Below are positions 1 through 5,758 of a DNA stretch of 8,204 nucleotides, in pieces. Under the pieces are notes generated by a model. The model worked only from the letters and a program-made list of their open reading frames with translations. It did not search any database and was not told the DNA's origin. Numbering within the stretch: the stretch's first letter is position 1; every line of letters starts with the position of its first letter. Both the position numbers and the translations under genes were made by a program. The stretch is from assembly GCA_964502775.1 (NCBI GenBank), contig CAZCYE010000073.1:1-8204 (forward strand). Reading direction: 5' to 3'. The DNA is from CAZCYE01 sp964502775. GTDB lineage: Bacteria > Actinomycetota > Acidimicrobiia > IMCC26256 > PALSA-555.

Positions 1-60
1 GGCCGCGGCGGCAATGCGCCCCCGCACGGAGGCGAGGCGCTCGGCGAGGTCGTCGGCCAT
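1..60 (-). CDS. YggS/PROSC-family PLP-binding protein, N-terminal fragment
   Basis: The first 20 codons only; the gene continues past the left edge. They read M-A-D-D-L-A-E-R-L, then A-S-V-R-G-R-I-A-A-A-A, which resembles the opening helix of YggS-family proteins, small fold-type III pyridoxal-phosphate binders involved in PLP homeostasis. The call rests mainly on position: in Actinobacteria a yggS homologue commonly follows ftsZ and pgeF, often before sepF. The start taken is ATG at 60, 17 bases after the pgeF stop, with no good Shine-Dalgarno sequence. An in-frame GTG at 81 overlaps the pgeF stop as GTGA and would add seven residues; it is a real alternative because several junctions in this operon use 4-base overlaps. 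The catalytic domain lies outside the window. Confidence 0.7.
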   Translation of the reverse strand, partial: MADDLAERLASVRGRIAAAA

Positions 61-77
61 CCCGTTCCGGGACGTGG

Positions 78-932
78 TCACGGGTCGAGCACGGCCACGA
101 GGGCCTGGCGGCCGGTGTTGCCATCGCGGCCGTCGCGGCGGTGGGAGAAGTGGTCCGGCGAGCTCGCCGTGCACACGCCGGTGTCGTACAGCGCGTCGAC
201 TCCGCACCGGGCGAGCGCGATCTCGATCGCCGCGGGGAGGTCGAGTGCGGGCGCACCGGTGTCGGTGACTGCCTGAACGCCGGCGCCGTAGCGGGCCACC
301 AGCGGCTCCAGATCCTCCGGGGAGAACGGGTAGCGCGCGGGACGGATGCACGGGCCGAGTACGGCACGCAGGGCACCGTGCCCGACCTCACGCAGACGCG
401 CGGCGGCGGCTTCGACGACCCCGGCGAGCATGCCCGCCCACCCCGCGTGCACGACGCCGAGCGCGTCGTCATTGGCGAGCGCGATTGGTGCGCAGTCCGC
501 GCTGAGCACCACCATGCACGCCCCCGGCTCGGTGGTGACCGCCGCGTCGCCGGGGGCTGGGGCCCGGCGGGACAATGACGAGCGGCGACGAGCCCGCGAG
601 GAGCTCGCCCGAGCAGCAAGCGCCCGCGAGCCGGGTATCCCGGCGAGCAGCGAGCGCGACCAGAAAGCCGGGCCGGGAACCCCGGCCCGTAGTGAGCGAG
701 CCATCGAGTCGATGTCGATCACGTTCGCGCCGTGGCGCTGGTCGAGGAGCCACCACTCGCCCGCGAACGCCGGTCCGAGCCGGGCCGCGAGCTGCGCGTG
801 GTTGGCGGCGACCGTGCTGGGGTCGTCGCCCACGCGGTACGAGAGATTCGCCGTCGCGTAGGGACCCGAGGACCCGCCGCCATGGCGGCTGGTGAACACG
901 AGCTGGGCCGGCCCGAGCGCGAGCCGGATCAC
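78..932 (-). CDS. pgeF: Laccase-domain protein PgeF (YfiH family), with in-frame repeat insertion
   Basis: The family (Cu-oxidase_4; formerly 'multicopper polyphenol oxidase') includes PgeF, a cytoplasmic enzyme described as correcting mis-incorporated residues in peptidoglycan precursors. With the GTG at 932 the protein has 284 residues. The three site residues are present: His67 in QRHG, Cys147 in SADC and His162 in VHAGW. The family C-terminal motif FSHRRDG...TGRQA is near residues 262-277. Most homologues are near 240-250 residues; the excess is an Arg/Ser/Ala-rich stretch at about residues 77-126, between the QRHG strand and PGDAAVTTEPG, encoded by a hairpin-containing repeat. The frame is intact, so it may still be functional. 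The start is uncertain: GTG 932 begins 22 bases after the ftsZ stop and places IRLALG at the N-terminus as in relatives; another GTG at 995 would overlap ftsZ by 41 bases, adding a Ser/Thr-rich tail that is probably a shadow of the FtsZ C-terminus. Neither has a strong ribosome site. Confidence 0.88.
   Translation of the reverse strand: MIRLALGPAQLVFTSRHGGGSSGPYATANLSYRVGDDPSTVAANHAQLAARLGPAFAGEWWLLDQRHGANVIDIDSMARSLRAGVPGPAFWSRSLLAGIPGSRALAARASSSRARRRSSLSRRAPAPGDAAVTTEPGACMVVLSADCAPIALANDDALGVVHAGWAGMLAGVVEAAAARLREVGHGALRAVLGPCIRPARYPFSPEDLEPLVARYGAGVQAVTDTGAPALDLPAAIEIALARCGVDALYDTGVCTASSPDHFSHRRDGRDGNTGRQALVAVLDP
590..704. repeat. Hairpin-bearing repeat inserted in frame within pgeF
   Basis: This stretch corresponds to the part of PgeF with no counterpart in ordinary family members. 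It holds two perfect hairpins: GCCGGG-TAT-CCCGGC at 630-644, and a 9-bp stem with 3-base loop, CGGGCCGGG-AAC-CCCGGCCCG, at 669-689. On the minus strand each is preceded by a TCGCT-type sequence (GGCTCGCTCACTACGG and GCGCTCGCTGCTCG), so the protein shows a repeated pattern: RSL-AG-PG near residues 80-87 and RSLLAGIPG near 93-101. A further GCTTGCTGCTCGGGCGAGC follows. The element looks like a small palindromic repeat of the REP type, present in about two copies plus a degenerate third. The edges are estimated by where family similarity resumes, and I see no clear target duplication. It encodes no protein of its own. Confidence 0.65.
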
Positions 933-954
933 GCCCGGCGGATCGGGCCCGGAC

Positions 955-2037
955 TCAGCGGAGGAACTCGGGGACGTCGAAGTCGTCGTCGCCACTCTCG
1001 TCGGCGTCCTTGGCGGTCGATCCGGACAACGGCTCGCCTTCGAACACCCGGCTCTCGTGGCGTCGGCTCTCGGGCTTGCGCTCGCCGTCGTAGCGGTCGA
1101 AGCCGGCGGCGATGACCGTGATGCGGACCTCGTCGCCGAGCGAATCGTCGATGATCGCGCCGAAGATGATGTTCCCGTCGGGGTGGGCCGTCTCCTTGAT
1201 GATCTCGGCGGACTCGTTGACCTCGAACAGGCCGAGATCGGAGGGCCCCGAGACGTTCATGACGAGCCCCCGCGCGCCCTCGATGCTCGCCTCGAGGATC
1301 GGGCTGGAGATGGCGGCCCGCGCCGCGGTGATGGCCCGGCCGTCACCCACGCCGTGTCCCACCGCCATCAGCGCGGTCCCCGCGTTCTCCATGACCATGC
1401 GCACGTCGGCGAAGTCCGTGTTGATGAGCCCAGGGGTGGTGATGAGATCCGTGATTCCCTGCACGCCCTGGAGGAGCACGTCGTCGGCCATACGAAAGGC
1501 GCTGAGCAGCGATGCCTTCTCGTCGGCTACCTCCAACAGGCGGTCGTTGCGGATGACGATCAGCGTGTCGCACTTCTCGCGCAAGCGCGCGATTCCCCCG
1601 TCGGCCTGCACCGCGCGGCGTCGCCCCTCGAAGCTGAACGGGCGGGTGATGATCGCGATCGTGAGCGCCCCGAGGCCACGGGCGATCTCGGCCACGATGG
1701 GCGCGGCGCCGGTCCCCGTGCCGCCGCCCTCGCCCGCGGTGATGAACACCATGTCTGCGCCCTTGAGCACCTCTTCGATCTCGTCGCGGTGGTCCTCGGC
1801 GGCCTGGCGCCCGACGTCGGGGTCCGATCCCGCGCCCAGGCCCCGCGTGAGCTGTCGTCCGATGTCCAGCTTCACGTCGGCGTCGCTGACGAGCAGTGAC
1901 TGGGCGTCGGTGTTGACCGCGACGAACTCGACCCCCTTGAGGCCCGCGTCGATCATCCGGTTGACCGCGTTGCCGCCGCCCCCGCCGACCCCCACGACCT
2001 TGATGACCGCGAGGTAGTTCTGGGGCTCACCCAGCAT
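955..2037 (-). CDS. ftsZ: Cell division GTPase FtsZ
   Basis: The tubulin-like GTPase polymerises at midcell to form the Z ring. The protein has 360 residues. The N-terminal opening QNYLAVIKVVGVGGGGGNAV (residues 6-25) carries the nucleotide-binding glycine loop; the tubulin signature GGGTGTG is at 104-110; the T7 loop that completes the neighbouring subunit's GTPase site is INTDFADV at 205-212. A charged, variable linker (about 315-351) leads to the C-terminal peptide DFDVPEFLR, which in other bacteria binds FtsZ partners such as SepF. The start at 2037 is chosen because homologues begin just here and GGAAGGA lies 8 bases upstream. The frame is open further upstream to an ATG at 2250 (71 more residues) with no ribosome site, and indeed back to the ftsQ stop. 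One oddity is Arg163 in VIRNDRLL, where the family usually has Pro (VIPNDRLL). No ftsA precedes it, as is usual in Actinobacteria. Confidence 0.98.
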   Translation of the reverse strand: MLGEPQNYLAVIKVVGVGGGGGNAVNRMIDAGLKGVEFVAVNTDAQSLLVSDADVKLDIGRQLTRGLGAGSDPDVGRQAAEDHRDEIEEVLKGADMVFITAGEGGGTGTGAAPIVAEIARGLGALTIAIITRPFSFEGRRRAVQADGGIARLREKCDTLIVIRNDRLLEVADEKASLLSAFRMADDVLLQGVQGITDLITTPGLINTDFADVRMVMENAGTALMAVGHGVGDGRAITAARAAISSPILEASIEGARGLVMNVSGPSDLGLFEVNESAEIIKETAHPDGNIIFGAIIDDSLGDEVRITVIAAGFDRYDGERKPESRRHESRVFEGEPLSGSTAKDADESGDDDFDVPEFLR

Positions 2038-2045
2038 GTCGGACG

Positions 2046-2052
2046 TCCTTCC
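2046..2052 (-). promoter_or_regulatory. Shine-Dalgarno sequence of ftsZ
   Basis: On the minus strand GGAAGGA lies 8 bases before the ATG at 2037. It is one of the better ribosome-binding sites in the window and decides the ftsZ start in favour of 2037 over the in-frame ATG at 2250, which has only C-rich sequence upstream. It abuts the last copy of the 18-bp repeat array. Confidence 0.8.
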
Positions 2053-2106
2053 AGTAGTGATCGTGGCCCCGGTGGTGATCGTGGCCCCGGTGGTGATCGT
2101 GGCTGT
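2053..2106. repeat. Three tandem 18-bp repeats upstream of ftsZ
   Basis: Three head-to-tail copies at 2053-2070, 2071-2088 and 2089-2106, with plus-strand unit GGTGGTGATCGTGGCCCC. The first copy differs by two A-for-G changes at its start and the last by three bases at its end. On the minus strand, in the FtsZ frame, the array reads as repeats of A-T-I-T-T-G. It directly abuts the ftsZ Shine-Dalgarno sequence, so it lies in the ftsZ mRNA leader, or in an N-terminal extension if translation begins upstream. Confidence 0.9.
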
Positions 2107-2252
2107 GGGGCGGGTGTGGGACTCGGGGCTCGTGGTGCCGGTGGGATCAGCGGCACCCCGGTGCGCCGGCACGCCATTCTCGCTGCTCGGCCGCCCCGAG
2201 GAAAGGATCTCCGGGACATCCCCCGCCGTACGGTCCCGAGCCCCGGTCATCG

Positions 2253-2354
2253 GGCTGGGGGTAGGGCCGGGGCTGGGGGTAGGGCCGGGGCTGGGGGTGG
2301 GGCTGGGGCCGGGGCCGGGGCTGGGGCTGGGGCTGGGGGTGGGGCCGGGGGTGG
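2253..2354. repeat. G-rich tandem repeat (18-bp unit breaking into 6-bp units)
   Basis: The plus strand has two identical 18-bp copies, GGCTGGGGGTAGGGCCGG (2253-2270 and 2271-2288), a third with two changes (2289-2306), then a run of 6-bp units GGGGCT/GGGGCC to about 2354. It contains many closely spaced runs of three to five G, enough for G-quadruplexes on the plus strand, which is the template strand for the operon; the mRNA would be C-rich. Period and purity suggest expansion by slippage. Confidence 0.88.
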
Positions 2355-2405
2355 ACGCCGGCTCGTCCCCCGCCGGGCGCCCGGGGCCGGCGTCGTCATC
2401 GCGGC

Positions 2406-2510
2406 CGGGACGACCGGATTCGGGACGGCCGGGGTCGGGACGACCGGGCTGCGGACGACCGGGATGCGGTCGCCCGGGCTCTGGTCGGCCTTGGTCTGGG
2501 GCGCCCGGGT
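2406..2510. repeat. About seven degenerate 15-bp tandem repeats
   Basis: Consecutive 15-base units begin at 2406, 2421, 2436, 2451, 2466, 2481 and 2496 on the plus strand. The first four are close to CGGGACGACCGGGNT; the last three diverge progressively (GCGGTCGCCCGGGCT, CTGGTCGGCCTTGGT, CTGGGGCGCCCGGGT). On the minus strand the unit reads either as a Pro-Val-Val-type pentapeptide, with almost every third codon position G or C, or, in the FtsZ frame, as a G-R-P-x-P pentapeptide. Confidence 0.8.
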
Positions 2511-2574
2511 CGTCGATGTCGAACTCGATCCGAGCAACGTTACCGGGGGATCGGTCGGAAGGCGACAGCGGGAA

Positions 2575-2615
2575 GCGGGGCGGACGCCCCGCGTGTTGCC
2601 CGGCGGGGCGCCGGG
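2575..2615 (-). terminator. Tandem GC hairpins after ftsQ (possible terminator or attenuator)
   Basis: Two stems lie immediately after the ftsQ stop in the direction of transcription: CCCGGC/GCCGGG with a 5-base loop (2599-2615) and GCGGGGC/GCCCCGC with a 4-base loop (2575-2592). The second is strong for its size, but neither is followed by a T tract on the minus strand, so these are not classical intrinsic terminators. They could weaken read-through from ftsQ or protect the upstream mRNA end. In DNA this GC-rich, chance hairpins are common. Confidence 0.3.
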
Positions 2616-2616
2616 G

Positions 2617-3408
2617 TCATCCCGCGACGGGCGCCGTGGGGACGCGCACGTCGATGAAGGACACCGACCCGGCCACGCCCAGCACCGCGAGCGCCACCCG
2701 GACCTTGGCCTCGATCTGGTGGGGCCCGCCGATCCGGATCGCCGGGCCACCCGCCACGACGAGCGAGATCTCACCCGAGGCGGTGCTCCACACCGACGCG
2801 AACTGGCCCCGGAGCTCGGGTGGCACCGCCGCGACCACGTGCGCCAGCGCTTCGTCGTCGATGCGCCCTCCGGGGACGAGCCGCGGGCCGGCATTGAGGA
2901 TCTCGGGGATCCCCGCCGGTGGCACCGGTGCCTCGGCGGTCACCACCCCGCTGCGATCCACCAGCACCGCGGTGCCATCGGCCTGGCGCACCCACGCCAC
3001 CGGCGTGCGCATGGTCACGGTGATCCTCACCGTGCCGGGGAGCTCGCGCTCGACCACGGCGGACTCCACCGCCGCCAGTGCCTCCACTCGCTGCTCGGCG
3101 GCCCCCAGGTCCAGCAGGAGGACGGGCGCACCGATCGTGACCTCCGCGGCCGCCGTGACGGCCGGAACGTCAGGCGCCGCCGCGCCCCGGACCACGACCC
3201 CGTTCACGTCGAGCACCGGGGAGAACACCGCGCCCACCGCGGCGCCGCCGAGCGCGAGGACCCCGCCGGCGGCGAGCAGCCAGTGCAGCCGGCGACGCCC
3301 CTCGGCGCGCCGCACCGCGATCCGCCGCGCGTGGATCCGGGGATCGATGGGAGGCCGAACCGGGCGCGGCGCATGCGCGGCCGACCGGACGGCCACACGC
3401 GTGGTCAC
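2617..3408 (-). CDS. ftsQ: Cell division protein FtsQ (DivIB family)
   Basis: FtsQ/DivIB is a bitopic membrane protein that scaffolds the divisome with FtsB/FtsL-type partners. The 263-residue protein has a basic, Pro/Arg-rich cytoplasmic N-terminus (1-41), one membrane segment (about 42-62, LHWLLAAGGVLALGGAAVGA) and then, from about 66, the extracytoplasmic POTRA domain: LDVNGVVVRG, the LLLDL turn, VESAVVERELPGTVRITV and R-TPVAWV near 134-140. The FtsQ domain follows and ends VSFIDVRVP. Start is the GTG at 3408, whose GTGA overlaps the murB stop; GGAGG at 3416-3420 lies 7 bases upstream. Length is normal for the family. Downstream the tight gene packing breaks for 579 bases before ftsZ. Confidence 0.95.
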   Translation of the reverse strand: MTTRVAVRSAAHAPRPVRPPIDPRIHARRIAVRRAEGRRRLHWLLAAGGVLALGGAAVGAVFSPVLDVNGVVVRGAAAPDVPAVTAAAEVTIGAPVLLLDLGAAEQRVEALAAVESAVVERELPGTVRITVTMRTPVAWVRQADGTAVLVDRSGVVTAEAPVPPAGIPEILNAGPRLVPGGRIDDEALAHVVAAVPPELRGQFASVWSTASGEISLVVAGGPAIRIGGPHQIEAKVRVALAVLGVAGSVSFIDVRVPTAPVAG

Positions 3409-4373
3409 GGGATCGCCTCCACGTCGAAGCCCACCAATTGGAGCTCGGGGACGAGGCGGACGCCGGTCTCGTCCTCCACGCGGCGCTGCACCTCGGCCAC
3501 GAGGCGCCGCACGTCGGCCGCCGTCGCGTCCGGATCAGCCACGAAGAAGTTGGCGTGCTTGGGCGACACCGTGGCACCCCCCACCCGGAAGCCCTTGAGC
3601 CCCGCGGCGTCGATGATCCGACCCGCGGAATCCCCGGTGGGGTTCTTGAACACCGAGCCGGCGTTGGCGCCGCCGGGCTGATGCTCGCGCCGCCAGCGCA
3701 CGATCGCCTCGATGCGCGCGTCGCACGCTTCGGGAGCGTCGCGGCCGGTCTCGAACTCGGCGCGGGTCACGACCTCCGTGGGTCCGATCCCGGAGTGCCG
3801 GTACCCGAAGTCGAGCTGGCTCGGGGAGCGCGGCCGCGACTGCGCCGCCGCACCTTCCCGGAGATCGAGGACCCATGCCCGCACGAGCACATCGGCGGTC
3901 TCCCGGCCGTGCCCGCCGGCGTTCATGCGGACGGCCCCACCCACCGACCCCGGGATCCCCACGTAGAACTCGAGCCCGGTGAGCCCGGTGGCCGCGGACC
4001 GGCGCGCGAGCACGGGCAGCGCCACCGCGGCCCCGGCGCGCGCCGCAGCGCGAGACCCGTCCGAGGCAACGTCGAAGGCGACCTCGTCGAAGCTCCCCGC
4101 CAGCACGATCCCCACGCCGTCGAAGCCCTGGTCGGCCACGAGCACGTTCGAGCCGCGCCCGAGGACAAGCACCGGCGCGTCCTCGGTGCCGACCACCCCG
4201 ACCATCCCGAGCACGGCCGCGACCTCGGCCAGCGAGGCCTCGTCGGTCACGCGCACGCACACCGCCAACGGACCGCCGAGGCGGTACGTGGTCAGCCCCC
4301 GGACGGGGACGTCGGTGGCGACCGCCCCGGGCAGGCGCGCCGAGAGCGCCTCGGCGAGGGCGGCGCGACTCAT
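3405..4373 (-). CDS. murB: UDP-N-acetylenolpyruvoylglucosamine reductase MurB
   Basis: This cytoplasmic FAD enzyme reduces UDP-GlcNAc-enolpyruvate to UDP-MurNAc using NADPH. The protein has 322 residues. The FAD-binding (PCMH) domain runs from about residue 26 to 170: TTYRLGGPL, LVLGRGSNVLVAD at 69-81, GLEFYVGIPGSVGGAVRMNAG at 133-153. The C-terminal MurB domain has YRHS (191-194), the proton-donor serine in AGSVFKNP (Ser240) and the catalytic glutamate in VPELQLVG (Glu310). The AGSVFKNP form and compact size fit type II MurB. The start at 4373 is an ATG whose ATGA overlaps the murC stop; an in-frame start at 4403 would overlap murC by 34 bases and adds only an Arg-rich shadow. Its presence between murC and ftsQ differs from Mycobacterium, where murB is elsewhere. 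Confidence 0.97.
   Translation of the reverse strand: MSRAALAEALSARLPGAVATDVPVRGLTTYRLGGPLAVCVRVTDEASLAEVAAVLGMVGVVGTEDAPVLVLGRGSNVLVADQGFDGVGIVLAGSFDEVAFDVASDGSRAAARAGAAVALPVLARRSAATGLTGLEFYVGIPGSVGGAVRMNAGGHGRETADVLVRAWVLDLREGAAAQSRPRSPSQLDFGYRHSGIGPTEVVTRAEFETGRDAPEACDARIEAIVRWRREHQPGGANAGSVFKNPTGDSAGRIIDAAGLKGFRVGGATVSPKHANFFVADPDATAADVRRLVAEVQRRVEDETGVRLVPELQLVGFDVEAIP
3416..3420 (-). promoter_or_regulatory. Shine-Dalgarno sequence of ftsQ
   Basis: GGAGG on the minus strand, 7 bases before the GTG at 3408 and inside the 3' end of murB. It supports the GTGA-overlap start of ftsQ. Confidence 0.75.
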
Positions 4374-5758
4374 TGCTGCTCGCGGCTCGCGGCCGCGAGC
4401 CACTCGTCGGGAACGGTCGTCAGGTCACCGGCGCCCAGCGTCACGAGCGCGTCTCCGGACCGGGCGAGGCCGAGCGCGTGCGCGACGACGTCCGTGCGGC
4501 GGGGCAGGTACGTCACCGGCATGGCGGGGTGCGCGTCCAGCACGGAGCGCAGGAGGAGGCGGCCCGAGACCCCGGGCTGCGGCGGTTCTCCGGCTGAGTA
4601 CACGTCGGTGAGCACCAGCGCGTCGGCGTCCACGAACGCGTCGGCGAAGTCCCTCCAGAGGCTCGCGGTGCGCGTGTAGCGATGCGGTTGGAACACCGCG
4701 ATGACGCGTCGGAAGCCGCCTTCTCGCGCCGCGCCCAACGCGGCCACGACCTCACTGGGAAGATGGGCGTAGTCGTCGATGAGCGTGACGCCGTCGAGCT
4801 CGCCCCGGAACTCGAAGCGTCGGGCCACCCCCCCGAACCCGCCGAGGGCCCGGGCGATCGCCGGGAACTCGACTCCGAGCTCGGTGGCGATCGCCGCCGC
4901 GCCCGCGGCGTTGAGCGCGTTGTGCCGGCCGGCGACCGGGAGGTCGATCGGCCCGAGCGCCTCGGCGTGGTGACGCAGCACGAAGCGGCTCCCGGTTCGA
5001 GAGCCTTCGTAGTCCTCCAAGCAGTAGTCCGAGCGCGCGTCGAAGCCGTAGGTCGAGGTTCCGCTGAGCCGCTGGGCGAGGCCGCGCGCGATCGCGTCGT
5101 CGCCGCACACGACGCGCACGCCCGGGACGGCACCGAGGAACGTCTCGAACGAGCGCACGAGCGCATCGAAGCCGCCGTAGTGCTCGAGGTGGTCCGGTTC
5201 GATGTTGGTCACGAGGGCGGCCTCGGGCGCAAGCTCGAGGAACGTGCCGTCGCTCTCGTCGGCCTCCACGACGAGCCACTCGCCCTCGTCGTACGCGGCA
5301 TTGGAGCCGACCTCGTTGAGGTCACCACCGATCAGGAAGCTGGGACGCCAACCCGCGGCCCGCAGGACGAGTGCCAGCATCGACGACGTGGTGGTCTTGC
5401 CGTGGCTGCCGGCGATGGCGATTGAGCGACGCATCGTCACGAGCGCTCGGAGCGCATCGGCTCGGCGCAGCACGGCGACGGCGCGTTCGTGCGCGGCGGC
5501 GACCTCGGGGTTGGCCGACCCGATCGCGCTCGACACGATCACCGCGTCGGCATCCTCGGGGACTTGGGGAGCCGCATGACCGAGGTGCACGGTCACGCCC
5601 GCCAGGCGCAACCGGGCCAGCGCACGCGACTCCTTGAGGTCCGAGCCGCTCACGCGGTGCCCCATGCGGGCCAGCACCGTGGCGATCGCGCTCATCCCCG
5701 CCCCGCCGATCCCCACGATGTGCAGCACCCGCGGGTGCCGCAGGTCGAGGTCAGCCAC
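4370..5758 (-). CDS. murC: UDP-N-acetylmuramate--L-alanine ligase MurC
   Basis: MurC adds L-Ala to UDP-MurNAc with ATP, the first peptide-stem step. The protein has 462 residues, normal for the family. The N-terminal Rossmann domain has HIVGIGGAGMSAIA (13-26); the ATP-binding P-loop is GSHGKTTT (117-124); EADESDG (165-171) and TNIEPDHLEHYG (184-195) follow; GRHNALNAAGA lies at 278-288, GVARRFEF at 310-317, PHRYTRT at 358-364 and LGAGD at 441-445. In the motif usually written DDYAHHPTE, this protein has DDYAHLPSE (328-336): the second His is Leu333, coded by CTT. The start is GTG 5758, overlapping the murG stop by 8 bases, with GGAGGAGG 6 bases upstream at 5765-5772; upstream codons of the same open frame are a shadow of murG. 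Confidence 0.97.
   Translation of the reverse strand: MADLDLRHPRVLHIVGIGGAGMSAIATVLARMGHRVSGSDLKESRALARLRLAGVTVHLGHAAPQVPEDADAVIVSSAIGSANPEVAAAHERAVAVLRRADALRALVTMRRSIAIAGSHGKTTTSSMLALVLRAAGWRPSFLIGGDLNEVGSNAAYDEGEWLVVEADESDGTFLELAPEAALVTNIEPDHLEHYGGFDALVRSFETFLGAVPGVRVVCGDDAIARGLAQRLSGTSTYGFDARSDYCLEDYEGSRTGSRFVLRHHAEALGPIDLPVAGRHNALNAAGAAAIATELGVEFPAIARALGGFGGVARRFEFRGELDGVTLIDDYAHLPSEVVAALGAAREGGFRRVIAVFQPHRYTRTASLWRDFADAFVDADALVLTDVYSAGEPPQPGVSGRLLLRSVLDAHPAMPVTYLPRRTDVVAHALGLARSGDALVTLGAGDLTTVPDEWLAAASREQQ

Larger units (their letters stand above)
2038..2616. other. Long repeat-filled ftsQ-ftsZ intergenic region
   Basis: These 579 bases contain no gene I can assert. In transcription order they hold two hairpins just after ftsQ, one relatively AT-containing spot, a 15-bp repeat array, a G-rich 18/6-bp array, a unique stretch (about 2107-2250) and an 18-bp triple repeat ending at the ftsZ ribosome site. 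By analogy with other Actinobacteria, where ftsZ has its own promoters in the ftsQ-ftsZ gap, a promoter is expected here, but none is clear. Candidates on the minus strand are TAACGT (2542-2537, fitting TANNNT, with no good -35) and GAGAAT (2181-2176) with CTTTCC 18 bases upstream; both are weak. The region has no stop in the frame shared by ftsQ and ftsZ. It also carries a second open, Pro-rich frame that ends at 2247 in an ATGA with the upstream FtsZ-frame ATG. With so little A+T, open frames arise easily, so neither proves coding. Confidence 0.75.

Noticed and set aside
590..704. The repeat in pgeF as an intein or a CRISPR remnant
   Set aside because: Far too short for an intein and lacking splice-site residues; only two or so irregular units without spacers of even length.
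2176..2205. Possible promoter CTTTCC-18-GAGAAT upstream of ftsZ on the minus strand
   Set aside because: Both hexamers are poor matches, and such matches are expected by chance; kept only as a note.
955..2250. FtsZ starting at the ATG at 2250 (431 residues)
   Set aside because: No ribosome site before 2250, while GGAAGGA and family alignment support 2037; retained only as a hypothesis in the findings.
2036..3681. Long plus-strand open frames of about 520 codons over ftsQ and the spacer
   Set aside because: They are antisense shadows of ftsQ extended through the G-rich repeats; the products are low-complexity Gly/Arg/Pro/His-rich and match no family.
3438..4679. Plus-strand open frame of 413 codons opposite murB and murC
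   Set aside because: His/Arg/Gly-rich antisense shadow, caused by high GC3 of the true genes.
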